A stretch of DNA of 64,000 bases, from positions 186,001-250,000 of the forward strand of contig JAQSEB010000032.1 of the NCBI GenBank assembly GCA_030063045.1, written 5' to 3'. Each line of letters starts with the position of its first letter. Within the stretch, counting starts at the first letter, position 1. The notes beneath the pieces are model-generated. The model ran no database searches and was not told the DNA's origin. It worked only from the letters and a program-made list of their open reading frames with translations. The position numbers were made by a program, and so were the translations under genes. This document shows, in pieces, positions 40,087-52,152 of the stretch. The DNA comes from Pratylenchus scribneri. Its lineage: Eukaryota; Nematoda; Chromadorea; Rhabditida; Pratylenchidae.

Positions 40087-40580
40087 GCTAACACATTGGC
40101 CAACCCAATTCCCGGTAATTCCACCACACCTTTTCCTTCCCATTCCCTTAACTCGCAGCCAATTCATCCGGCCCTTTGCCCTTCCTTTCCCAACCAATCC
40201 GGCTGGCAACAATATGGCCAGCTGTCAATAAGATTGCCTTTTAACCTACAAATTTGTGCATTACCTTTCTTCCTTGCCTTTCTCGACAAAAATCCTTCCA
40301 AATGGGATTCGAGTTAGTCCATCATCATCTTTGAAAGGAGCTTTGTGTCCCAAATGAGAATTTCCCGGGCAACCAGCAAAACCATCAGTCAGCCAGGCGC
40401 CAATTCCTTCGACTCCAGGCGGCATATCACCCACCCCTCTAATAATAATGGGCAATTACCTGGAAGGCAACCAATCCTTCCCCTCAAAAGATTGGCCAAT
40501 CCAGCCAGCCACCGCCGACATCCAATCCAAATACAATTTTCCGCCGCCGCCGCCCAACATTTTGGCCAATCCAGCTGCTA
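40087..40580 (+). repeat. Large inverted duplication, right arm (partner 34445-34968)
   Basis: The plus-strand copy of the left arm, about 5.1 kb away and in opposite orientation. Compared with the left arm it has frame-breaking indels (for example around 40315 and 40500). The flanks on both outer sides are unrelated. Confidence 0.88.
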
Positions 40581-41132
40581 ATTTGTTGAATATGAATGAA
40601 TGAATGCACAAAAAGGAGGGATATGGCCGCGCTTGGGAAAGTTGAAAATGCCAATTCCCTCATTCCAGTAATTGAGAAAATGTTTTCCAGCCCAAAAAAG
40701 TCATCACATGTGTTCGTCAAAAATGCCAATGCCATATTTTTTAAAGGCATCGACAAGGAAAAAATTATTGTAGGAAGAAGAAGACCAAAACAATCCGCCA
40801 TGCGCAATAAAAATTACTTCCAATTAGTGGCCACTCAAAATATCGCCAGCCAAATGAAGAAATTGACCATAAAAGGGAGAAATCACAATAATTGGTCGGC
40901 AAAATATGCCAACAAAAAAAAGTTTGTCCCCTTCACAACATGGACTATTGGGTTGGCCTTGGACGGGCACAAAATTGGTTGACCGGCTGGCTGCTGGGCC
41001 GGCTGTCAGCAACGGTCAATCGGCTAGTAGTAAAAACTCCCAATCGGCCCTCCACCCTTCATTTTCAATATGCCATTTGTGCCCCAATCCATCCAACTCA
41101 ATCATTCTTCTCCTTTCTATTCATTCATCCGT

Positions 41133-41149
41133 CCCCCCCCCCCCCCCCC
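41133..41149. repeat. Poly-C tract, 17 C
   Basis: An uninterrupted 17 C run, again inside a pyrimidine-rich block on the plus strand. Confidence 0.95.
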
Positions 41150-44100
41150 AGGACCAATTCCATTCAATTTCGCCGCCGTTCTTCTTTTGCCTCCAGCCAA
41201 TTCTTCCACACTTCTTTTGGCCTTCGCCCGCCGCTGGGTGACATTACTCCCCACTTTTTTTGCCCTTTTCATTCAATTAATTGATGCGGCCAGCCGGTTG
41301 ATTTTCCCATTTTGCCCATTTTTCTCTACTTTTCTTTTAACAATGTCCGCGCGCCACTCCTGAGTCCTGACATTGGAGAATGGCAGGTGCAGAAATTTTT
41401 TTTATGGATTTGTAACAAATTCCTAAGTTTATTAATTATTAGAGATAAACAGGGAAGAATTATTTAGTAGATACCAATAACATTTTCACAATACTCTTAT
41501 TATTAATAATCTGTTTTACTTTTATTTTGGACAAAAAATTAGAAGATAGATTAGTGCTTTACTTTTAACAATTTACCCGATAAAATGCCTTAAAAATTTG
41601 TTATTTTTTGGACCATTTAATAGATATAAATTCCCTTTTTCTCAGTCTTTTGAAAGACTCTCCTTGATTTGCTCATTTCCGGTGTTTCCAATCAAACCAA
41701 CATTTCGCCCATCCACCAAATTAGAGACAACATTATTTTTGTCCTTCCTTCATTTCATTCAATTTCAATTTAAATTCCAATTCCCGCTCCGTTCATTCAT
41801 CCATCCATGAGGCCATCCTCCCCCTGTGCGCATTTAACGGCGAATTAGTCACCAAAAAACCACAAAAACAGCAGAGGTCATCTTAGACTCTTTTCCCCAC
41901 CTCGTTAAATTGGTTCCCTCCAAAGTCCAAAAAAGGAGAGTGAACAGTATGAGAGGATTGGCCCTTTTAGCGCCAGACAGTTGCGCATTGCCCTAATAAA
42001 AATATTCACTATCGCAAGAAAAATAATAGAAAGGATTGAAAATAAAATTTATAAATTATTATTTAATCAAATTGATTACATTTAGGAAATTTATCAGTAA
42101 TAACCATATGAGTAAAATTCGGCATCAATTTATCCAATCCAATGTGCCCCAATTCCTCGAAACAACCCTTTTGCCACTCCCCCTTCCAGAGACTATGATG
42201 ATGTTCCCTAACATAAGGGAGAAAGAATAAGAGCGAAAAAGTGGGAGGGAAAAGAAAGGGCACAGCAATTGCCAGTACCGTATACCTCTTTAGCTCCAAT
42301 CCATCCTTTCCTTTTCATTCACATCCACAAAAACAATTTTTCATAAAGAATGCAATCAATTTAGAAAAAAAAACCAAAAATCTTTAAAAAATGGATTTTC
42401 GAATTTTTGAAACTAAATAAAATAAGCATCTTTTCCTCTAAAAAATAAATTTATTACATTCAAATAAAGAATATTTTGTGATTGCTTTCTTGTTGACGTA
42501 TAGACAAAAGAATGACCCACACTCAACTTAAATAGTACATAAAATAAATTGTTCCTGCATTATTTTCGATACATTAAATTTTATTGTTGGAGCTTTTCAA
42601 TTTTCTGAATGAAATTTTGTTATTAAAATAAAATCTTTCGGGAACGCATTTTCAAAATTATTTCATTACATTGTACGTCAAATCTCAAATGGCCCATTCC
42701 TGGGGTTAACAAATTTAACGGGCCTTCAAATTCGTTGGCTGCGTCTTTCAAAATCCAGTTTTTGCCTTTCCAAATAAGACGCCATCCTCCCATTCCCATT
42801 TATTCCATCCTCCAAACTCCTCCAAATTTTCCCCAATTTACTTTCGGTTTTATGTTTTCTCCCGGCCAGGACAGCCAATTCCCGAACAAAACAACCAAAA
42901 AAACCATCAAGACTGATGAACGACTTTGGCTGATTTGGCCTTCCCTTCGATTCCCACCTTCCGGTTTCCTAACAAATTAATGGGCAAAAGACCTCCCCAC
43001 CTAAATGTCCGCCAAAATGATTCAATCGAAATTGGGCGGCGCTGCCACCGGCCAATTCCCGAAGAGGAAACATCCTCGCCTTAAATATTTCCATCCATCC
43101 ACTTTCATTTCAATTCACTTTCATTTCATTTATTTCTTTCTAAATTTTTATTCGAAACAAAACATCTGCTAGATCTGTTCGAAATCCTCCATCTTATAAA
43201 AATTCATTTAAAACTATATTCCGAAATTTGCCTCCGAATATATTTGCCTACGATTTTTGTACTTTTTTTTATTGATTTAGTTTATGGTTTAAATTTAGCT
43301 TTAGTTTAGGGTAAATGATTATTTATTAGAGCATCGCGAAAAAGCCCGAAAGTAAAATCTAAAAATAAACGAATTTCAAACAGTATCACGAAGGTTCGGC
43401 CAATCATTAAAACCGAGTGATTGAGGAGGGAAAATTAGTTATAATCTGCCTCATTAATAAGGGTTATTATGGCCAAATTAATAATCGCAAATGGCCTATC
43501 AGTGCCAACTTTAAATAAATGCGCGATATTTTTCCTTTTCATCTCAAAAATGGATTTGATTTTTCCTCTTATGGCCAATCCTTCCATTCATAAAAACAAA
43601 TAAAATAATAGTACATTCCTCATCCAATCACCAATTTACCAATCTCCATACCGCCTCCAAATTTCAAAATTAATTGCGGCGGCGGCGGCTGGTCCTAACT
43701 CCAAAGGACTGGTCCACATTCTCGTCTTTTCCACCCAAATACGACGGCAGTTAATTTCCAAGGACTTTCTCTCAGCCATTCATTTAAAAATGTTCCTTTT
43801 TCCCATTCCCGACTGTTTTTGATGGGGGCCAATTCCGCCGATTTGAACAAAACAACTCCAAAACAATTCCCAACAAAAAAAACCAAATCAGCCGACTGAT
43901 TTGGCCGAGAGAGCCTTCACTCACTCCCAACAAATTCCAGTCTTCCAAATTAGAAAATGGAAAGGGAAAATGTGATGGCCCATTCCCCCAATCCTCCTTT
44001 TTTTAAATTGAAGGCGCGCGGTTAATTTCCGGGACTTTTGGTTTGGTTGGGACTCGCCATTCCATCAAATCATTCCTCCTTTCAAACCAAATTTCCAATT

Positions 44101-44184
44101 CTGATTCCATTAAATTACCGTTTCCCCTTACTAAAATCCATCATTTATTTCCTCGGGGCAACAAAACTTGTCATTATTTATAAA

Positions 44185-44429
44185 ATAACTCATCAAGGAA
44201 CAAGGACGGACTGAACTGATTTTGTATTAATTTTATTTTTTTAAATCAAATTAAAAATCAGTTAGAATTGATGGAATTCAAAAAACGACTGAAAATTTCG
44301 CTAATCCATAGAAAGGTTATCTTAAATGGTTTTTTGGGCGCAATAAAAATCAATTTAAATAGTCAACAATCTTTTTTCTTTAATTTAGTTAAAAAATTAT
44401 CAAAATTGGTTCAATCCTTGATGAGTTAT
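44185..44429. mobile_element. Palindromic MITE, CATCAAGG family, copy 1
   Basis: The ends ATAACTCATCAAGGA and TCCTTGATGAGTTAT are perfect inverted repeats, with weaker inverted similarity further in. The 6 bp direct repeat TATAAA flanks both sides (44179-44184 and 44430-44435). The element is 245 bp, AT-rich, with no ORF of meaning. A second copy lies at 45725-45921. Confidence 0.78.
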
Positions 44430-45724
44430 TATAAATGGCAACAAGTTGGTACCTTTCCCTCTTTCTTTTAATAAACGGCCATTTTGAGACCCCATAATTC
44501 AATATGTCAATTTTGGATAATGAGGATAACCATTTTCACCTCTTTCCAGTTCATCCAATCCAAGGAGATTTACCACAATTGAACATGGTGGAAAATTGTG
44601 GTGGCCAAAAATGGATACTCTTTCGAGGAAAATGGCGCGAATGGCTAATTTGCATTTCACCGGGAAAAGACCATATTTGTCCCGCATTGGATTTTACGTC
44701 AAAAAGATCCGAAAAGTTGAGAAAAATAGCCAATTAATGATCCACAATTTGGGGAATTGACGCAAATCCAAAACAAAATAAAAGCTAAAAATGCTCAACA
44801 TTTTTAATTGGAAGAATAATAGTTCCAAAAATGGAATACGCGATCATTTGAAATATTTACATTTTGGCTTTATCGAACTGTATTTCAAATCTGGGCTCTA
44901 TGAACCATTTGAAGAAACATATATTTAGTTTATCATTAGTATCAAAGAAATTGCTGAATCAAATCCAAAATTAACTACAAAAATCCAGAATATAAAAAAG
45001 AAAGCAATTCCATCTTCCTTTACCTCATAAACCAAATTTCCCATCCATCTAAAAAAGGGCCAAAATGGCCAATGACCTTTACAATCGCGCCAATTCCATC
45101 CTTCACAATTCACATTTTCCAGCATTTCCAGCCCATTTATCTCCGCCGCCATTTCCTTTGCCATTTTTGCCTTCACCAATTTCCGTCATTTTCTTTTCGT
45201 TCCCCCTCTTTTGCCCTTCCCGCACATTTGTCGGCAATTTACGCCCCGCAGCGCCATCACCCTTTTCCCTCTTCTCAAATTTGACCTTTACATCCCAACA
45301 GAAAATGAACTTGGGGTTTGGGATGACTGTCCCCAATAGTCCAACACATTTTCAAATGCATTTTATAAGCCAGCCGGCAAATTGGCCATTCAAAAGTGAA
45401 TTGGGTTGGAAGAATGGAGGAATAGGGAGTCCAGGAAAAAACACCTGGGCTAGATTTGTTGACTCAGCAGAAATTTGGATTTATTTCATTCTGGGCTGGT
45501 GATTGCGACAAAGGCCAAATTACTGTAAAATTTGTCCGACCCTTTTTTGATGCACCATTTGCCTATTTTTTTTTGTTTCAATTTTAACTTACAAAGCTCT
45601 AAAAATATTAAAGGCAAACCTATAATCGTGATTCACTTAATACTAAAACCTAATCTTATTATCATAAGTATGGTAATCCCAGGGCAGCGCAATTTCACGA
45701 CTAGCCAATTTGTGTCCTTATATA

Positions 45725-45921
45725 ATAATTCATCAAGGACTTAATCAATTTTAATGATTTTAATATCGAATAGGATTAATGAAATTTTCAGTGATTTTTT
45801 GAGAATAACTTCATCAATTTTGTATTAATCTAAATAAAATTAATAAAAATAGACAGTCAATAGCTTATACTTTAATTTGATGTTAGAATCATTAAAATTG
45901 GTTCATTCCTTGATGAATTAT
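45725..45921. mobile_element. Palindromic MITE, CATCAAGG family, copy 2
   Basis: The left arm reads ATAATTCATCAAGGACTTAA, CAATTTTAATGATT; the right arm gives its near-complement (AATCATTAAAATTG, TTCCTTGATGAATTAT). It is similar to the copy at 44185 but no clean target duplication is visible, suggesting an older insertion. Confidence 0.7.
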
Positions 45922-48900
45922 TTATCATAAATAGAAGCAAGTTAGTATCATCCATTTGCAAACTTGAACCCAATTTTGAGTAAAATGTCCCAATTTTGTT
46001 CTGCTGCAATGCCAAATCCAAAAATGAAGTTGCTGACATCCTACGAGAGTGATTCCAATATCCATGGACCAACTTTTGTCTTGGTCATGGCAATCCTCGC
46101 CCAAAAGTTGTGTTTCCCATTCTTGTGAATGTTTGGCCTTCACCCCCTTTCCCCCCAAAAAATAATCCCTCCTCTTCAGGATGATCCCCCACAATCTATT
46201 TGGTCTCATTTCCCCACCCAAATCCTGTCCACAACCACTTATCGCCTCTATCAATCTATTCTATATAATCTCGCCCCAAGCCGCGCATAAATAATAGGGG
46301 GTGAGGAAATGGACACCCCGGGAATTCATCTGGAAGGGCCTTGGGCAAATTCACATTCATTCATTCATTCGAGCAAGGCATACTTTGAATGGCACTTTTG
46401 CCTCTTACAAAATACTCCTAGATCCATTTTTGGTCCTTCACTGAAAAATGACCAAAACACCTTTCCATCATTCATTAATTATGGGATTAAATTATAATAT
46501 TTTGCATACAAGGATTTAGGCAATGGCCATATATTTATTAATATATTTTTTTGGTAAGCCTGCGATTGTTCCAGCCATGATTATTAATTGTCGAGCATTG
46601 ATTTTATCGAATAGAAAATCAGAAATTTACAAAATTAAATTTATACTTTTCACCTCTCATAATCTTTTTGGATAAGAAATAACCAAATAGTAATAATAAT
46701 TTGAAGGAGCAAGTGCAAAATGATACCACAGGGAAAAATCAAAAATCTAGCTAATAAGCCATTATTTTAAAAGCCTGAAATCCATGCAAAAAAATTTGCC
46801 CATCCTTTTCCGCAATTGGAAACAGCCACTTAAAAACTAAAAAATTTGGGGACCCAAAAATGAAGAATGGATAACAACAAATCCATCAAAAATTCATCAG
46901 CTTTCTTCCTCCAAAATATTTTTAATATTTTTAATCCCCCACCATTATGGCCAATCCCGATCTCCGCCTGGCATTTTTGTGCGCATTTTATGTTGATTGG
47001 GGGGGCTGGATTAAAATGCGCGACAACGGCAGGGACAATTTTTTGGTGGATTTAGAGGCCACATCCAATTTTAATAGTTGGAGGCCTTCCCAATGAACTC
47101 GGATTTATTTAGGGAAAATAATAAATGATGGACAAAAATGGGTGGGAAGGGGAGGATTGGATCACATTTTCAGCAATTTTATTTTACATTTTGGCCACCG
47201 CCATAATATCCATATTTTTATATTCCTCTTCATCAATTAAAATTAGAAAATTTTCCAAATTTTGCCTCAAAATTGTGTTTGTCCCCTTTATTCTGTTCAA
47301 ATATGCTAAGGAAAAGCAAAAAAAAACCAAAGTCGGCTAATTCTCTGCCAAAATCAGCCATAATTTCCTGCCTTTGTTTTCCCATCCCAACAATGAAGCT
47401 TGCTATTCATTTTCCCACTTCTTAACCTTTTATTTTGTGAATAATTCAAGAGCCAATCAACCATTCAAACTTTCCCTTGATTGAATCTTTATTTTCTAAT
47501 GCCAATGATTTTTCCCTCCTTCCCTATAAGTAAATTTTCTACTGTGAGAGAGAGGCCCTCGGCAAATTCAGCTTTTTTAATGCCACTGATTTTCCATTGG
47601 ATTAATCCTCCATTAATAAAAGAGGAAATTTGCTTCCGGACCTGACCAATTCCTTCACATTTTTTGGCCTTTTTTCAACCTTGCCGCCTTTTGGGACTGT
47701 TGTTGACCTTTTGGCCTAACTAGAATGATGAAGGGAGGGAGTCCAATAAGGGAAACAGCGGCAAAACAACCACAAAAATCCTTCCAAATTTGAGAGGGGT
47801 CGAGGATTTGGCTTTAAGAAGAAGAAGAAGAGGGTGGATGGGAATGGATGGAAGGGCCAATGAAGAGAGAAAGGATGGAAGGAGGAAAAGCTGAAGATGG
47901 GAAAATTGGCCTCGGGACGGGAACACTTTTCCCCAATTTTGTTTGCCATCCTTTGACCTTTTACCCCTGGGGAAGGGTGCGCGGAGGGAATTGGGCTACC
48001 GGAAGATTCCCAAAATTGGTCAACATCATTTTCCCCTCAGATCCATCTTTTGATCGCTTCTTCCACATGTTTGCTCCCCTTTTTGGAGGAGTGGCCCATT
48101 TAAAGGATGAGTGTTCCCATTCCCATTCCCCTTCACTTTTATTTGGATTGGACTTGACCGAACGGTGAAAGCGGTGGATGTTTTGGATGTTGGACCATTT
48201 TTGGGTGCATCAAATTCCGTAGCATTGTGGGGTTTGTCCATCGAATTATAATTTGGTGGAGTGGACAAAAGGATGGATTAATTTATGGCAAACATTTCCC
48301 AAATTTTTATTCAATTTGGCCCACATTATTCTTTAAAGTTTTTTTCTAAAAGATATGCCAAAAAAATTCTACTGATGAGTATATGCCCATTTTGTCTATC
48401 TTCTTCCAAATTTTTACTCAAATCAAAAACAAATCACCAATGTTTCCTCTGGATAGAGGGATGATTTCTATAATTTATAGCTCAACATGGATCATGGAAG
48501 CAACAAGCAACCAATTCGAAAAGGTGATATGCCGAATGTCAAATTGTCTTTTAAAAGTGGAATTAAAATTTTATGAATTCATTTAAAAAATTTATATACC
48601 TTTGAATATAATAAATACGAAACTGCCTATTTAATTGTTAAGATTTTCATATTAGTAAAGCCATTTTTAAGAAATTTTAGGACTTCCTATATCGCCTTTC
48701 CAAATTGGTTTCTTATTCTTTGAATTATGGCCAAGAAAACGTCCCAGCAAAGAAGTGAATAATTCTATTCCGGTTAATTTTTCTCATGTCACTTTTCCCT
48801 CATTTTCCCTTTGGAGATCCTTTCTGTGAATGTTCTCTCATTTCCACCATAATTGGCCAAAAATGGGAAGATGGATGGGAATGTGAAGGGTAAATATAAA

Positions 48901-51900
48901 TATTGGATTGTGAAGGGAAAAGGAGGGGATGGCACGAAAGGGAAAAGCGGCAAAAGGAGCAAAGGTTTCAAAGGAATTTGCGCACATCCAAATATGGGAA
49001 ATGCCAAAGTGAATGAATGAGGTGAGAGAGGGGGATTGGATTTAGGATGATCCCAAAAAGGTGGAAAATGGGTGAAAACAAAAGCTGCCGAAAATAAACA
49101 AAAGTCAACATTAAAATCCACACATATGGCACATATTTGTGAAGAGAATACAAAAAGGAATATGGAAGTTAATTCCAATCTATTTTGTATTAAATGAGGA
49201 AAAAAGGATGCAAAATTTCAAAATATTTTTAGCTTCAAAATATTAAATAATAAGTTGACGGCATATTATTGGGGGTATATAATCTCAAAATTAGCTGAAT
49301 TAATTACTGTTTTCTTATATTCTTTAAAGTTTGATAAGTAATTTATAAAATAGGATTGTACACATTTATTCAATTTTAGATAATTTTCTGTTTTATTATT
49401 TAAAAATGCCAAGTCCTTTGCCACTTTTCCGCCTCCTTTCATTATTCTTTTTCTATATGACCTACCGCTTATCCATTCGCGCCTATCCACTTCTTTGATA
49501 AAATAATAATATTTTTGAATTTAAGGCTTCTTCCAATTATTTTTTGTTTTATCATTTATTAAATTGATCAAAGTTGGATTTCAAATAAATTGGAAACTCA
49601 TTTTTTCTCAAGGCAGGTCAAAAATTTGAATGAATTATCTTTGAGGCAAATAAGACTATTATTATAGGCCAAAATTCCTAAAACATTTTCCATGCCAAAA
49701 ATTTTCAACAAAACAAATTGTCAATTTCCCTTAAAATGTGCCCTTGAAAATTCTTTAATTCCTTCCCAGGAATACTGTTGCCATATTCCAAAAAAGGACC
49801 GCCCTCTTCCCTTCTTTGGTGCCTACTGCCTAGTGCCTATTGCCCGCCCATCCGGAAAAAACGAAAGAGGGAAATGAGCCGAAGGGACACACAAAGAGTT
49901 AACAGCCAATGAGAGAATGAGGATTTTTCACAAAGGTAAAATAATGTAGGAAGAAAGAGGTGGGGCCAAATCCTCCTTTCCCCTTCCTTTCGGAAAAGTG
50001 AAGGAAAAATAAAAAGAGGCAAAGGACCATTGAAGGCAAGGCCATCTTCCCTCTAGTAATAAGTTTAAATCCAGCCGTAATAAAAAGCAAGATAATTTAA
50101 TTTAATAAACCTTAATTAGAGAGCGTATTTTTCTTATTATGTAGATACTTCAAAATTTAAAAAAAAATTAATACAATATTGAATGCCAGACATGAAAAAT
50201 ACTGCAAAATGCATCAAATTAGAAAGAGAGTATTACTCGAATTTTTACGATATCAATAACATATTCTGTAAATTTTATTAAAATATTTGATCGAACATAA
50301 TTAACCAGAAATTATTGCATAACTTCCTTATTTGTTTTAACTTTTTAAATTCCTATTAATTCATTTTCTAATCAACACAAATGGGCATCAATTATAAACT
50401 GATATTCATCAGTGAAGGAGCATAAATTCGGGCATCGCGGCAAAATATCGGCACAAAATGGCCATTTTTGTCCAAATTCCTCCTCAAATGCCTTTTATAA
50501 TTTTTGCTTTTTCCTATTTTTACGCCGCCATTTCCCATCCATTCCCAGTTTCCCTTCGGAAAAATTCCTTTTTGGTTCCATTCCAGACCATTATTTTCCC
50601 CACATTTACCCAACCCTTATCAGGATGGTCAATCAGTCGATTCCCCCATTGGAAAATATGTCCACGAAAAATCATCCATTTGAATGTGCCGAATATTCAT
50701 TTTCCTTTCTGATTTATTATAGAGGCACCCTTTTGGAAGCCAATGCCAAAAAATTCCCATTCTTAAAGGCAAATCAACCCAAAAATTTCCTTCATAATTC
50801 ACATTCTTTACGATTTTAAAAAGCCGATTCAGAATAAAAAATTCATTTCCGGCACAATTTCTCCAATTTCCGGTTAAAAAAAACATTCAAAAAATGAAGG
50901 AAAGAAGTCCAAAATTGGTCTCGAGAGGGCCAATCCCACAGTCAAATAATCCTTTCTGTCCATCCAATCCCCTCTTTACTTTTCCTGGCACTCCTTTTTA
51001 AACCTGAAAAACGGGCATTTATTCCGTCAACCTTTGCTCCCATCCAAAATGGTAATCTCGCCTTCCTCCCACCAATTCCTCAACAATTTGACCTTCCTCT
51101 CAAATTTGGACAGGGGAGTCCAAATGGTCCACCACCATTTTTTCCACTATCTTGCTCGGATCGTTGGGTACCACCAACACATTTGGGAAAGAAAATTTGG
51201 TGATCTGTAGGATTGGATGGGAATTGAACGGAGGTCGAGAATATTGGGTATGGATTAAATGGGACCATCAAATCAACGACGAGATTGGGAATTGGGGGAA
51301 AAGATATTCAAGGAATATTCAGACTCTGTTGGAGGGGGAAAGGAAGATAAAAAAGTGACCTATAAAATTTACTGATATCAGAATATTTTGACCTAAAATG
51401 AATCCTATTCCTACATATGGATCTAATTTACCAAAACGAGTTATAATTAATGTTTCTTGGCCAGAAAAATTACAATTCATAAAAATCGGCATTTTTAAAT
51501 TTCAACAAATTCTAGATAAAAACGATAAAACATAAAGCTAGCCTACCCAAATACACATTATGGTCAAGAAAATATGACATTAAAAATGTGTCAAAAATAT
51601 GAATCTATAAATTGCAATTTGAGTTGATCCATGAATGAGGCTCATTCCCAGGAAAATCGAAGAATAAATAATTTCAGAGTAATTTTGCCTCAAGCAAAAA
51701 GATGTAAATTGTGAATTATATAATCTTTCCATATCAAAATATTTTCCCAACATTACACGTTCCCAATCCCTATTGCCAATTCCCATCCAATTCTCTTAAT
51801 CATCAACCCAAATCCATCCCTGGGTTTATTTTTTTTTTTATTACTTCCATTCATTTTCAATTACTACTTTCGATTCGACCTTCCCCCATTTTTTACATCC

Positions 51901-52152
51901 CGGGGCCCATCCAATCTCCAATCCAGCGTTTTGTCCAATGTAAGAAGATCCGGACAAATGATAAGGAAAAATTAGGAGAAAATGATGATGGGTAAAATGG
52001 AAAGTAAAATGTATTTTCTCAATTTTCATTTTGCGCCAAAACTCCTTTTTCCATTTGAATTTAATAAATATAATAGATTTTTTATTATTTTTAGTCAATT
52101 ATTTTTGCATAAAATATTCACAAAAATTCCCTCAATCGTCCCAATTCTTTAA

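Larger units (their letters stand above)
34140..52152. other. 18 kb gene-poor region upstream of the zinc finger gene
   Basis: I find no gene here with splice structure or a recognisable protein, in contrast to the dense left half. Many open frames of 60-220 codons exist, but they follow long pyrimidine-rich or purine-rich blocks (for example pyrimidine-rich 41050-41370 and 45060-45290, purine-rich 47810-47930 and 48840-49080), which lack stops on one strand by composition. Words such as GGCCAATCC, CCAATTCC and TTCCCATTCC recur throughout. Recognisable items are listed separately: inverted duplication arms, poly-C tracts and two palindromic MITE families. The region could be distal regulatory DNA or unrecognised 5' exons and introns of the gene starting at 52153. 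Confidence 0.6.

Noticed and set aside
40596..40982. 128-codon plus-strand frame just after the right arm
   Set aside because: Lys/Asn-rich, no start context or splice partners. It overlaps other equally long frames in the same block.
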